A stretch of 64,000 bases of DNA from Shouchella miscanthi (GCF_007725405.1 NZ_CP042163.1:4092001-4156000); one strand, 5' to 3'. Counted from the first letter of the stretch, positions 34,057 through 42,867 are shown. Notes: generated from the letters alone by a model not told the origin. A program made the numbers and translations.

Positions 34057-34737
34057 CTACTCTTGCACCCTTCCTCGTTCTAGGCGCGAATGATCCTCTA
34101 ATACTCCGCCCTTTATAGACAACATTCCGTGAGCCTGCTCTGCTTTTTCTAGCTGAGATGTTGTGAATAGAAAGGTGATTTGTCTTGACCACGTATATTG
34201 AATGAGTTTTTTTAACATCGTAGCATCTTCTGGCTCTTCCATTAGGACTAGAGAAGGGCTCATCCAGAGAGCACGGATCATTCGTACCAGTTCCTGTTCA
34301 ACAGTGTCAAGATCTTTCACGTATTTATGGCAAAGATGTTCTGCATGAAAATAGGCGAGCAATTGTTTTAAGTGCTCTTTATTTGCATAAGCCTTTTTGT
34401 TTAGCCACTTATTCACCTGTAAATTTGCTTCAACCGTCGCTTCAGTATGTAACAATGTTCGACTTGATACAAAGCCAACTTCCTCTCTGCGTATACGAGC
34501 TGCTTCTTCTTCATTCACATTTGTTATCGTATGTTGACCAATCGTAATTTCACCACGACTTGGTTTTTTGATTCCTAACAATAAATCCATCAGCCATTCT
34601 CTCTCATGCTGATTTTCTAAAACGATTCCAACCGCTTCACCATGGCGAATGGAAAAGGTAATATCCTCTAAAATCATCTTTTTTCTGTAAATAACCCTTT
34701 CATTTACTGATAATTGTTTAACACGGACATACTGCAA
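34057..34737 (-). CDS. ABC-type ATPase-like subunit lacking a Walker A motif
   Basis: 226 residues with the overall plan of MacB/LolD-type ATPases: ILEDITFSIRHGEAVGIV near 22-39, LLGIKKPSRGEITIGQ near 50-65, RREEVGFVSS near 80-90, LVLMEEPED near 160-170. But the phosphate loop is gone: after GIV comes LENQHEREWLMDLLLG instead of GxSGxGKST. The signature LSGGQ is replaced by LDTVEQELVRMIRALW. The Walker B glutamate remains (EEPED). So ATP hydrolysis by the normal route is very unlikely. The frame is intact and the partner permease follows two bases later, so it is probably a working regulatory or structural subunit, not junk. Confidence 0.75.
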   Translation of the reverse strand: MQYVRVKQLSVNERVIYRKKMILEDITFSIRHGEAVGIVLENQHEREWLMDLLLGIKKPSRGEITIGQHTITNVNEEEAARIRREEVGFVSSRTLLHTEATVEANLQVNKWLNKKAYANKEHLKQLLAYFHAEHLCHKYVKDLDTVEQELVRMIRALWMSPSLVLMEEPEDATMLKKLIQYTWSRQITFLFTTSQLEKAEQAHGMLSIKGGVLEDHSRLERGRVQE

Positions 34738-34817
34738 ATGCTTGCTCCTTTCTTAAAGAATGAATGTTTATTCTTATGCTATACTAGACTCTGTTAGCGT
34801 ATAGAGGAGGTTCCATT

Positions 34818-35447
34818 ATGAATAATGAAATGATTTCGTATTTTACTCATGCTAAAAAGCCGCTCGGGTCGACCAGTCGAGAACAAATTCACCAGAACGG
34901 GTTATGGCATGAAACGTTCCACCTTTGGATGATAAATAACAACAATCGAGAACCCCAAATCTACTTACAACTCAGAAGTCAGACAAAAAAAGATTTTCCG
35001 AATTTATTTGATATTACAGCTGCTGGTCACTTACATTCTAAGGAAACAACACTAGATGGCTTAAGAGAAGTCGAGGAAGAACTCGGTATAGCGTTATCAT
35101 CAGACGACATATACTTTATTGGTCAGTTTCTAGATAGAATTCATACAAAGCCATTTCTAGATAACGAAATCGCTTCTTCTTACGTTCATTTTACATCCCA
35201 ATTGATAGAGTCGTTTTCGCTACAGAAAGAAGAAGTAGCTGGAATGGTGGCTATACCTTTTCACCAATTCAAAGAGGTGTGCTTTGGTTTGTCCAACTCA
35301 ATGGTCGCCTCCGGCTATAAAGAAGAGGGAAATCAGCGCATCGCTCTAGAGTACGAAATCACGCTAGATGATCTTGTTCCCCATTCCCTCTCTTACTTAA
35401 AGCAAACGGTCATTGCATTGGAAGACGCGCTACAGCGTCAAGTTTAA
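34818..35447 (+). CDS. Nudix hydrolase (isopentenyl-diphosphate isomerase-like subgroup)
   Basis: Cytoplasmic Nudix enzyme of 209 residues. The Nudix helix AAGHLHSKETTLDGLREVEEELGI lies near residues 70-93, with the REVEEEL metal-binding core. The N-terminal HQNGLWHETFHLWMIN resembles the IDI/YfcD subgroup. The spacer between Glu and RE is one residue shorter than the textbook box, which I also recall from other members of this subgroup, so not a defect. Substrate unknown. Good site AGAGGAGG before ATG. Divergent from the ABC genes, convergent with the GNAT gene. Confidence 0.88.
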   Translation: MNNEMISYFTHAKKPLGSTSREQIHQNGLWHETFHLWMINNNNREPQIYLQLRSQTKKDFPNLFDITAAGHLHSKETTLDGLREVEEELGIALSSDDIYFIGQFLDRIHTKPFLDNEIASSYVHFTSQLIESFSLQKEEVAGMVAIPFHQFKEVCFGLSNSMVASGYKEEGNQRIALEYEITLDDLVPHSLSYLKQTVIALEDALQRQV

Positions 35448-35463
35448 AAAGGAGTCGAGAGCC

Positions 35464-36009
35464 TTATCCCTCTCGATCTTCTCGCAAACAGCCCATAATA
35501 AGCTGGTCATAGTAAATACCTTTTACACACTCGGCTCTTCTTAACCTTCCTTCTATTTTAAATCCACACTTTTCGTACGTTCTTAGAGCAGCATCGTTTC
35601 CACTCCATGTATCTAGCTGTACACGCTGCAAGTTCAAATCTTGAAATAAAAATTCCACAAGCAAATTCAACGCTTCCGTCCCATATCCTTTTCCCCGTTC
35701 ACTCTCAACACCAATGGAAATACCAATTTCAGCACTTCTTGCAATCGGATTTACATCTCGATAATCACAGTTTCCAATATGCGTATTGGTCTCAGCTACA
35801 TAAATAGCAAAAATGTTTTCCGTTTTCCTCTCTTTTATGACTCGTTTATCATAGAGCGCTTCTACTTCTTCCATTGTCACATGACCATAGAGCGCAGCAT
35901 AAGAACCCGCAGCTAAACGAGCGGTGTTTTCATCATTTCTCCACGTAACTTGTCTAATAAAATCTGTCTTCGATGCTGGTCGTAATTCGATTCGGTTTCC
36001 TTTGATCAA
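35464..36009 (-). CDS. GNAT N-acetyltransferase (RimJ/RimL/SpeG-like)
   Basis: Acetyl-CoA-dependent transferase of about 181 residues. TTG at 36009 is eight bases from AAAGGAG; a TTG two codons earlier is too near. GNAT motifs: NRIELRPASKTDF near 5-18, IGNCDYRDVNPIARSAEIGISIG near 75-97, acetyl-CoA loop ERGKGYGTEALNLLVEFLF near 101-120, and LQRVQLDTWSGNDAALRTYEKCGF near 122-145. Target could be a ribosomal protein, a polyamine or a small molecule. Single gene. Confidence 0.87.
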   Translation of the reverse strand: MIKGNRIELRPASKTDFIRQVTWRNDENTARLAAGSYAALYGHVTMEEVEALYDKRVIKERKTENIFAIYVAETNTHIGNCDYRDVNPIARSAEIGISIGVESERGKGYGTEALNLLVEFLFQDLNLQRVQLDTWSGNDAALRTYEKCGFKIEGRLRRAECVKGIYYDQLIMGCLREDREG

Positions 36010-36125
36010 ACACAAAACTCCTTTTAATATAATTTTCCTTCTTTTCTGTCATATATAGATATGTTCCATATGTTTTCATAAACATCACCCTTCCGTCTCA
36101 TGTATAACATAAGTATACCAATGTT

Positions 36126-37058
36126 TTATTCGCCTGCATAGAAACTGAACATCGCTTTTTCGTAATCGTTTAGCAGTTGTTTTTGATTAATCGTCCACGC
36201 AATCTTTTGTTGTCCAATTGGACTATCTGGTCTTAAATCCATAAACGTCATTCCCGTTGCTTCCCCTGTGGTAACCACTTCAATATCACGATGTACGTAT
36301 GTTGCTAAAGATGGATTTGCCATAATAAGGAGGGGAACAATGTCATGAATAGGTGGCCCAGATAGTTGAGGTTGTTTTTCTTGATAGTAGTTTATATATA
36401 CAGAGAGAATCGCTTGAATGGTGCTCCCAAAAGTAGAGTGACTTGTTAAGCGTTGAACGAGAGGAGGAGTTACTATCGCCTGTGATGTAACGTTTAAAGG
36501 TGTGATGGTTGTTTGAAGGAATTGAAAAATAAAACGTGCACTGACAGAATCGCCATAAATATTAGCTTCAGCTACAGGCGTACGATTACCAGGAACGAAA
36601 AAAGCCCCGCCCATAATAAAGACATTTTTCACCTGATTGAACTCGTTCTCATATAAATTCAACGCACTCGCCAACGCCGTCATTCTTCCTAACTCTATAA
36701 TGGTTAGCTGCCGATTATAGGTCGTAAGAATGGAACGTATGGTGTCGAAACCCAATCGATTTCCTGGGAAATGATGTTCAGGCATGATAGAGCCAAGCCC
36801 TGCTTCTCCATGAATGTCAGGGTAAGACACTTCTTCAAACTCTGAAAAAGAACGAAAAGCAGCAGGGATCACTGGTATATGAGACATCCCTGCTACTTTT
36901 AATAGATATTCTGCGTTTACTGTGGACTGGTCTTTTGTAACATTTCCATAGCTAGTCACAATGCCAACTAATTCAATCTGTGGGTGCATGATGGCTAGCA
37001 TAATGGCCATTGCATCATCTATTCCTGGATCACAGAATAACAAGACATAATGCTTCAT
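36126..37058 (-). CDS. Inosine/uridine-preferring nucleoside hydrolase
   Basis: Calcium-dependent hydrolase of 310 residues that splits nucleosides into base and ribose. The N-terminal metal site reads FCDPGIDDAMAIMLA (usual DTDPGIDDA; the first Asp is Cys here: F-C-D-P-G), while both Asp of IDDA are present. Other motifs: GNVTKDQSTVNAEYLL near 39-54, IHGEAGLG near 80, IELGRMTALASAL near 115, VFIMGGAFFVPGNRTPVAEANIYGDSVSA near 138-166, and HDIVPLL near 246, with the fourth metal-binding Asp. The Cys in place of the first motif Asp is worth noting but probably still active. Confidence 0.9.
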   Translation of the reverse strand: MKHYVLLFCDPGIDDAMAIMLAIMHPQIELVGIVTSYGNVTKDQSTVNAEYLLKVAGMSHIPVIPAAFRSFSEFEEVSYPDIHGEAGLGSIMPEHHFPGNRLGFDTIRSILTTYNRQLTIIELGRMTALASALNLYENEFNQVKNVFIMGGAFFVPGNRTPVAEANIYGDSVSARFIFQFLQTTITPLNVTSQAIVTPPLVQRLTSHSTFGSTIQAILSVYINYYQEKQPQLSGPPIHDIVPLLIMANPSLATYVHRDIEVVTTGEATGMTFMDLRPDSPIGQQKIAWTINQKQLLNDYEKAMFSFYAGE

Positions 37059-37131
37059 GTACTTGCCCCTCTCTCAATGTCCTACATTATTTTATGAGAA
37101 GCAGTACCGAATCATACTCGTTCCTTTCCCT

Positions 37132-37446
37132 TTAACAATCAAAATATAGATGATTATGCAATGAACAGTTTGGGTTAAAAGCGACATAACAATGTGGACA
37201 TTGATCAGCGTTCAAGTACTGATGAATCGTTAACAGCTCTTTACAAACTCCACACATAATGGCCTGTTGCTCAAAAGCTGTTTTTGACCATTGGGTTCGT
37301 ACATGCTCAACCGCTTCATCATGGCATTTGTAACATGGATAAAAGTCATGGCAACACGCAAACTGAATAGCTACTACATCAACCGCTGTCGAATAGTGAA
37401 CACAGCGTGTCTCTGTATCAATTACTCTTCCCTTTACTACCTTCAA
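37132..37446 (-). CDS. CHY-type zinc finger protein
   Basis: 104 residues with many paired metal ligands: CVHY near 15, CCHDFYPCYKCHDE near 31-44, IMCGVCKELL near 63, and DQCPHC near 81. This is the bacterial CHY zinc finger (Hot13-like), a small zinc protein of unclear role, perhaps in metal handling or redox. TTG start; its TTGA overlaps the stop of the BrnQ gene by four bases, so translation is coupled. Confidence 0.9.
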   Translation of the reverse strand: MKVVKGRVIDTETRCVHYSTAVDVVAIQFACCHDFYPCYKCHDEAVEHVRTQWSKTAFEQQAIMCGVCKELLTIHQYLNADQCPHCYVAFNPNCSLHNHLYFDC

Positions 37447-38789
37447 TCTCTAGGCTCGCTTCCTTTAAATACCGGACTTAAGAGAAGACCAATGACAAAG
37501 CCAATTAAAGCCGGCAACGCCCATGCAAAGCCAATATCGTCAAAAGGTAGTGGAACTGCGCGTAAGAAATTCCATGATTCATTTGCAGCCATTAAGCCTT
37601 CATTAATAGAGACAATGGCCGTAAACAGGACGGTCATTTGGTAAACAATACGTCTTCTTTTAAATAATGGCTCAAGGAACGCTAGTAGAATAAGCACAAT
37701 AGCTATCGGATAAATAAAGACTAATACCGGGATAGAAAATTCAATAATTGTGCTTAACCCAAAGTTTGATATACCTAAGCTAAATAGGGTAAAAATAATT
37801 ACAAACGCTTTGTATGAAAGGCTAGGAAAGAGCTTGTTGAAATAGATAGAACAAGATGAAATTAAGCCCGTTGCAGTTGGGATACACGCTGCTAAAATAA
37901 TTAAGCCTAATAAAATATTGCCACCTAAACCGAAGTATTCAAATGAGACACTTGCAAGAATTCCTGCTCCTGAGTCAGCTGAAATAGCCGAAGCACTAAT
38001 GGCACCAAGATAACCAAGGCCTGCATAAACGGTACCTAGACAGATGGCAGCAATAATTCCCGCTTTCCATGCTGTTCGCTTCACAATCCGCTGATCCGTC
38101 ACGCCAAAATCTTTTATTGCTTTTACTACAATAATACCGAACACAACTGCTGCAATTGTATCCATTGTTAGATAACCTTCCGTAATTCCGCGGAAAAATG
38201 GATAATCATTGAAAGAAGAATCAACAGGTTCAAGATACGTTCCTAAAGGGTTAAATAAGACCGTTACAAGTAAAATAGCAATAACAAGTAATAAAAACGG
38301 CGTAATAATTTTTCCAATACGGTCAACAAATTTTCCTGGACTTAGTGATAAATAAAATACGATAGCAAAGTATGCAACTGAGAAAAGAAACAACCATAGC
38401 GGACTAGATGCATTAAGGCTCTCACTTCTTTCAATAAATGGAAGAATACCAATTTCATAGGATACCGTTCCCGTACGAGGAACCGCAAAAAACGGGCCAA
38501 TCGTTAGAAAGGTTAGAGCTGTAAATCCTATCGCAAAATAAGGATGAACTCTACGTCCAAGGCCTTCAGCGTCATCACTTCCTACGTACGTAATTGCCAT
38601 AACACCAAGTATAGGTAAACCTACCCCTGATATTAAAAATCCTATAATCGCTGGCCATGCATTTGATCCAGCACTCTGACCCAGCTCTGGTGGGAAGATT
38701 AGATTACCTGCACCAAAGAAAAGTGAAAAGAGCATCAACCCAATATAAAGTGTTTGCTTGTTTGATATACCACTTAATTGGTTCATCAT
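37443..38789 (-). CDS. brnQ: Branched-chain amino acid transporter (BrnQ/LIVCS family)
   Basis: Sodium-coupled carrier for Leu, Ile and Val; 448 residues, about twelve hydrophobic helices. The family N-terminus is clear: LFSLFFGAGNLIFPPELGQSAG near 17-38, then GLPILGVMAI, FTALTFLTIGPFFAVPRTGTVSYEIG near 88-113, and a YLTMDTIAAVVFGIIVVKAI motif. AGAGGTG lies just before tandem ATG codons. The upstream 160 bases are AT-rich, with no T-box features. Operon with the CHY protein. Confidence 0.94.
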   Translation of the reverse strand: MMNQLSGISNKQTLYIGLMLFSLFFGAGNLIFPPELGQSAGSNAWPAIIGFLISGVGLPILGVMAITYVGSDDAEGLGRRVHPYFAIGFTALTFLTIGPFFAVPRTGTVSYEIGILPFIERSESLNASSPLWLFLFSVAYFAIVFYLSLSPGKFVDRIGKIITPFLLLVIAILLVTVLFNPLGTYLEPVDSSFNDYPFFRGITEGYLTMDTIAAVVFGIIVVKAIKDFGVTDQRIVKRTAWKAGIIAAICLGTVYAGLGYLGAISASAISADSGAGILASVSFEYFGLGGNILLGLIILAACIPTATGLISSCSIYFNKLFPSLSYKAFVIIFTLFSLGISNFGLSTIIEFSIPVLVFIYPIAIVLILLAFLEPLFKRRRIVYQMTVLFTAIVSINEGLMAANESWNFLRAVPLPFDDIGFAWALPALIGFVIGLLLSPVFKGSEPRD

Positions 38790-38959
38790 GTCACCTCTCT
38801 GTTTAAATTATCTGACTAATTATGTCATTTGAGAATTGTATCACATTTTGTCAAATTATGTCCATATAATTTTCATGTAAAATCTTCCTTCAAAACAGAT
38901 GGTTAGTATGTGAACAAAACAGGTATAAAGAAAGACATACTTTTTTAGGAGGAATGATT

Positions 38960-39229
38960 TTGGGTCAGTTAATAAAAGAAGCCGAAAAATTAGAACACTG
39001 GACAGTTGAAGGAGAAACTTTAATCAGAAGTTTTTCTTTTGATGACTTTTTAGCCGGGATAGATTTCGTCCAAAATGTTTCTGCCTATTCTGAAGGAGCT
39101 CAACACCACCCCTATATCATTATTGACCATACGACCATCACCATTAAATGGACAACAGTTGATAAAGGGAAGCTTACACAAAAAGATCTTGACGCTGCTA
39201 GAGCCTGCGATCAATTCTATTCGCATTAA
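38960..39229 (+). CDS. Pterin-4a-carbinolamine dehydratase
   Basis: 89 residues; TTG at 38960 is chosen because AGGAGG is eight bases upstream, while the ATG at 38954 touches that site. Contains AEGAQHHPYIIIDHTTITIKWTT-like catalytic core near 47-69, with the His pair HHP, and DLDAARACDQF at the end, both typical of PCD/DCoH. It recycles the 4a-hydroxy pterin made by aromatic amino acid hydroxylases; no hydroxylase gene is nearby, and many bacteria use it in molybdopterin or pterin repair. Confidence 0.9.
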   Translation: MGQLIKEAEKLEHWTVEGETLIRSFSFDDFLAGIDFVQNVSAYSEGAQHHPYIIIDHTTITIKWTTVDKGKLTQKDLDAARACDQFYSH

Positions 39230-39247
39230 TTGATGGATAAGCCAGTA

Positions 39248-39274
39248 GTGATTCACGCATTCTGCATGAATCAC
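39248..39274. other. Hairpin after the dehydratase gene
   Basis: GTGATTCACGCA and TGCATGAATCAC form a 12-bp inverted repeat with a three-base tip, lacking a T run; probably part of the 3' end structure before the terminator that follows. Confidence 0.45.
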
Positions 39275-39287
39275 ATAAATCCCTCAG

Positions 39288-39334
39288 CAAAAAAGACTAT
39301 CCTTTCCCCATTTATAGGGTGTGGGTAGTCTTTT
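39288..39334. terminator. Bidirectional terminator
   Basis: AAAAAGACTA pairs with TAGTCTTTTT, with inner CC/GG and CCCCA/TAGGG pairs, between convergent genes. Confidence 0.75.
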
Positions 39335-39346
39335 TATCTATTCTGC

Positions 39347-39736
39347 CTACTCCTCTTTTGAACTTGATAAAAACGCTAGTATGGCGAAAAGGAAAAAGCT
39401 AACAACAACCGTCATGCCTCCACCAATATAGAGCCCAAGCTGTAGCGCATTCGGAATAGCAAACGGTTCATTTGTATACAGCCACATACCGACTGTAAGA
39501 AGCACAGCACCAACGATGCCTGTCCACGCTTGCAAACTTGCTAGTAGCTGTTGCTTCGGCTTATAGAGCTTATGAAAGACACTCCAAGCAAAAAGGGTTA
39601 ACCAGCCTAAAACAAGAACATGGGCATGAATAGCAGATAACGCATAAGATCCGCCTCCTGCCATATGCGCCCCCATCATCACACCCCATAAACCAAATAA
39701 CGAGGACACGATTAACAATAGCTTTGAATGGTTCAT
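39347..39736 (-). CDS. Small membrane protein resembling a heme-copper oxidase subunit I fragment
   Basis: 129 residues, four hydrophobic helices (about 5-24, 34-55, 67-85, 95-120). GAHMAGGG, then AIHAHVLVLGWLTLFAWSVFHKLY near 36-59, recall the His-rich helices of oxidase or NO-reductase subunit I, and homologues are often labelled 'cytochrome-c oxidase'. It is far too short to be an oxidase. The two His of HAH plus His in FHKL could bind heme or metal. Single gene upstream of the kinase end; role unknown. Confidence 0.65.
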   Translation of the reverse strand: MNHSKLLLIVSSLFGLWGVMMGAHMAGGGSYALSAIHAHVLVLGWLTLFAWSVFHKLYKPKQQLLASLQAWTGIVGAVLLTVGMWLYTNEPFAIPNALQLGLYIGGGMTVVVSFFLFAILAFLSSSKEE

Positions 39737-39830
39737 TACGTAATCTCCTCCTTTATTTAATATTATAGCTATTCCTTATGAACGGATATACTTTAAAGGG
39801 AAAGACAGGTACCTACTGAATGCCAGATCA

Positions 39831-41225
39831 TTATCCATCGTATTCTTCTAAAGTAAGGACAATTTCCGTTCCTTCGTTTTCAATTGAATGCAGTTCAAAT
39901 GAGCCGTTGTGCTTCGCGATAATTTCCTGAACGATGGATAGCCCTAACCCAGTTCCCCCATCCGTACGACTTCTTCCTCTTTTCACTCTAAAAAACCGAT
40001 CTGTTACGTTAGCGACATCCTTTTCAGGAATGCCAAATCCTGTGTCTTTTACAATCACCTTCGCCTTTCCATCCTCTACGGACAAGGTGATTGTAATGGG
40101 ATGACCGCTATTGCTATAGGCGATTGAATTTGTTAATAAATTTATAAATACTTGCTTCATTCGGTCACGATCTGCTACCACAATACTTGCTTCGTCTAAA
40201 TCAAGCTGAATCGGTATGAGCTTCTCATCTGCCCGAATACGAACGGTGTCAACAGCTTCTCGAATTAGTTCAGCAAACACAAGCGGCTGCTTATCCAGTG
40301 TATCCCCGTCTCCCTCAAGTTGAGCAAGATCAAGTAAGTCATTGACTAATCGATTCAGTCGATTAGCTTCTTGGGTGAGTACCGTCAATCCTTTTTTCTT
40401 ATCAATGACCCCTTCTTCCATTCCTTCTATATAGCCAATCATATAACTAAGGGGTGTCCGGAGTTCATGAGCAACATTTGCTAAAAACACACGACGATTT
40501 GATTCTACTTGGTCCAAAGAATAGGCCAATTGATTAATTGAATTGGCTAACAGTACAAACTCGTCTTCAGACCGAACGAGCTGAATACGTGCAGAAAAAT
40601 CACCTGACTCCATTTTCTCCGCAACTTGCTTCATTTTTAAAAGTGGCCCTACAAGCTGTTTTGTCAGGCGACTACCCATAAATAAAATAACTCCACCTGC
40701 TAATGTAACAATGAGTACAAGCCACCATGCGACGTTTGAAAATAACTCGTATAAGTCGGTGAGAGGTTGTGAAATAAACACCGCTCCCTCAAGACGGCCA
40801 TCTTCCCCTATAAATGGAATCGCTACTCCAATTAATTCTTGTTGGAACCGTGGATGCTCCCGTCTCACATAGACTGATTCACCTTGCAATAATACTTGTC
40901 TCTCAGCGAATGAAATCAATTCTTCACCGAAATCATCTTCGAAAGGCGCTCCTCCCGCAAGCTCCATCGGATCTTCTGTTACCACATAATGGGCATCTGA
41001 TGTTTCCTCTGACCAATCGAGAAATTCATAAAAATCCTCAGTCAATCCTTCTTCCTTGTAAAAGGCTGCAAGTGCTTGTCCTTTACGCTCAAATTGGCTA
41101 ATTTGCTGATCGACATATAGCCGTTCATATAAAAAAAAGATCAATAGGCTCGATAGAACCATAACAGCAAGAACCGTTAATCCTATCCCCATCCAGACCT
41201 TCTTCTTGATTGAAATTGATTTCAT
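39831..41225 (-). CDS. Sensor histidine kinase (EnvZ/PhoR-type)
   Basis: 464 residues: helix 1 (about 9-31), extracellular sensor (about 35-160) rich in Glu and Phe, helix 2 (about 161-183), HAMP (about 185-237), phospho-acceptor HELRTPLSYMIGYIEG with His near 251, N-box NLLTNSIAYSN, DTGFGIPEKD, and GTGLGLSIVQEI. All catalytic residues are intact. Its ATG overlaps the regulator stop by four bases. It forms a three-gene operon with a regulator and a lipoprotein that may supply the signal. Signal unknown; the oxidase-like protein downstream is not clearly linked. Confidence 0.93.
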   Translation of the reverse strand: MKSISIKKKVWMGIGLTVLAVMVLSSLLIFFLYERLYVDQQISQFERKGQALAAFYKEEGLTEDFYEFLDWSEETSDAHYVVTEDPMELAGGAPFEDDFGEELISFAERQVLLQGESVYVRREHPRFQQELIGVAIPFIGEDGRLEGAVFISQPLTDLYELFSNVAWWLVLIVTLAGGVILFMGSRLTKQLVGPLLKMKQVAEKMESGDFSARIQLVRSEDEFVLLANSINQLAYSLDQVESNRRVFLANVAHELRTPLSYMIGYIEGMEEGVIDKKKGLTVLTQEANRLNRLVNDLLDLAQLEGDGDTLDKQPLVFAELIREAVDTVRIRADEKLIPIQLDLDEASIVVADRDRMKQVFINLLTNSIAYSNSGHPITITLSVEDGKAKVIVKDTGFGIPEKDVANVTDRFFRVKRGRSRTDGGTGLGLSIVQEIIAKHNGSFELHSIENEGTEIVLTLEEYDG

Positions 41226-41905
41226 TCATTTTCTCCAAACTTATAGCCTATTCCCCAAACGGTTTGAACTTTTTTTCCGTTCTCTCCTAACTTAAGGCGC
41301 AATGTCTTAATATGGGTATCAACAGTTCGCAAAGAGCTTGTACTAAGATCACTCCAAATTTGTGTAAACAAGTGTTCTCTCGTAAACGAACGGTTTTTAT
41401 GTTCAGCTAAATACACAAGTAAATCAAATTCTCTTCTTGTTAACGGGACCTCGTCCTCGCCTACAAATACCATTCGCGCGTCACGATTAATTTGAAGGTC
41501 ATGAAAGACCAGACGATTTGGCTGTTCATTCATTTGATACGAGCGTCGCAGTGTTGCTTCTATCCTAGCCATTAGTTCCCTTGGACTGAAAGGCTTCTCC
41601 ATATAGTCATCCGCACCAAGCTTTAATGCTTTTACTTTGTCTTCTTCATGACTTCGAGCCGTGAGCATGATGACTGGTACGGCATACTGTTCGCGTATAG
41701 CCTTACACACTTCAAAGCCATCTGTTCCTTCCATCATAATATCAAGGATAACGAGATCAATGGGATGCTGTCCAAGGAGGCGTAAAGCGTCTGTACCGCT
41801 CCCTGCTTCTAAAGGTCGGTATCCTTCCTTCTTGACATACGTTGATACAAGTTTTACTAAATCCGGCTCATCATCAACAATAAGGATCGTTCGTTCTCTA
41901 CTCAT
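41222..41905 (-). CDS. OmpR-family response regulator
   Basis: 227 residues. Receiver: DDEPD near 10-14, phospho-Asp in LVILDIMMEGTDG near 54, Thr in MLTARS, Lys in YMEKPFSP near 104. C-terminal winged helix with VPLTRREFDLLVYLAEHKN and TVDTHIKTLRLKLGENGKKVQTVWGIGYKF, the OmpR/PhoB DNA-binding motif. Overlaps the genes on both sides by four bases. Cognate of the kinase that follows. Confidence 0.95.
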   Translation of the reverse strand: MSRERTILIVDDEPDLVKLVSTYVKKEGYRPLEAGSGTDALRLLGQHPIDLVILDIMMEGTDGFEVCKAIREQYAVPVIMLTARSHEEDKVKALKLGADDYMEKPFSPRELMARIEATLRRSYQMNEQPNRLVFHDLQINRDARMVFVGEDEVPLTRREFDLLVYLAEHKNRSFTREHLFTQIWSDLSTSSLRTVDTHIKTLRLKLGENGKKVQTVWGIGYKFGENE

Positions 41906-42867
41906 TTTACCTCCCCTGACACGACTGCATATGGACCTGCTCCGACTTCAATATCTGATTGTTTTTCCAGTGTTTCGCTTGATAGAAAGGTTAATGAATG
42001 GCTATCAAAATTACTAACAACAATAACCTCTTCATCGACTTGAATATAATTAGGATTATGACCAACGTCTGATGTCGCTACTACTTCATCGGACCCACCA
42101 TTAATTTTATACAGGTGATCATTGCCATGCGCAATCGCGTAAATGATTCCATTTTGACCATCTCCATCAATTGCAATAGGCATTAAGCCAATATCTACGG
42201 TACCTACTTTTTCACCTGTTTGGACATCGTAACGGTCGATTTGATGGTTTAACTGTCCTGTTGGTCCATGACCACCGATCCAAAGATTGTTGTCTTCTAC
42301 ATACATACCCGACGCACGATCTAATACAGAAAATGACTCTTTCATGTCTAATGATTCCCTGTCTACTGTAACGATTACGTTATCCTCTGCACATAGGGCA
42401 AACAATGTACTTCCTTCTATCTCTAATTCTGTAGCCGGGCACGCTAATTGCATATCTTCTAGCCGCTCACCTTGCAACGTTCGCCATTCTACCTTGTTTA
42501 TTGTAGCGTAAGCTATCATAAGAGAGTCTCTTTTAGCATCATACATTACATCACTTACGGGCTCATCTAACTCGACGATAGGTGAAACCTTTCCAGTCTC
42601 TAAGGAAAAAGTCGAAAGCATGCGAGACTCGTTTGACAAGAAAACAAATTCTGTATCATTTATCGCAATCAATTGCTCCCAAATGGTTGAAAGTGCTGTT
42701 ATTTTCTCTACTTCTAGATTTTCTTTGTTAATAAAAGCCAGCGTAGGTTCTTTCACATGTGAAACAATGTAATAGGAGCCGCTCTTTTGAGGAATATCGA
42801 TTTGTTCACTCTGGCAAGCAGAGAGAAAAGCCATCATTATTGCAGCAATTGTCATGAAACGTAACAA
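41902..42867 (-). CDS. Beta-propeller (YncE-like) lipoprotein
   Basis: About 321 residues. I prefer TTG 42867, about ten bases from AAGGAGG; the ATG at 42894 has no site and contains that purine run in its codons. The signal peptide ends with lipobox FLSAC. The rest is made of repeats of about 40 residues (INKENLEVEKITALSTIWEQL; VDRESLDMKESFSVLDRASGMYV; LSSETLEKQSDIEVGAGPYAVV), a seven-blade YncE/SMP-30-like propeller. First gene of the operon with the two-component system, overlapping by four bases, so it may bind the signal outside and touch the kinase sensor domain. That role is inference. Confidence 0.8.
   Translation of the reverse strand: MLRFMTIAAIMMAFLSACQSEQIDIPQKSGSYYIVSHVKEPTLAFINKENLEVEKITALSTIWEQLIAINDTEFVFLSNESRMLSTFSLETGKVSPIVELDEPVSDVMYDAKRDSLMIAYATINKVEWRTLQGERLEDMQLACPATELEIEGSTLFALCAEDNVIVTVDRESLDMKESFSVLDRASGMYVEDNNLWIGGHGPTGQLNHQIDRYDVQTGEKVGTVDIGLMPIAIDGDGQNGIIYAIAHGNDHLYKINGGSDEVVATSDVGHNPNYIQVDEEVIVVSNFDSHSLTFLSSETLEKQSDIEVGAGPYAVVSGEVK

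Noticed and set aside
34055-34192. Longer N-terminus for the FtsX-like permease
   Set aside because: It would overlap the ATPase-like gene by about 140 bases; the extra residues are basic and disordered, and ATG codons at 34054/34048 follow a purine run.
38790-38953. T-box or leucine-responsive leader before brnQ
   Set aside because: Only AT-rich sequence; no terminator/antiterminator pair and no T-box core seen.
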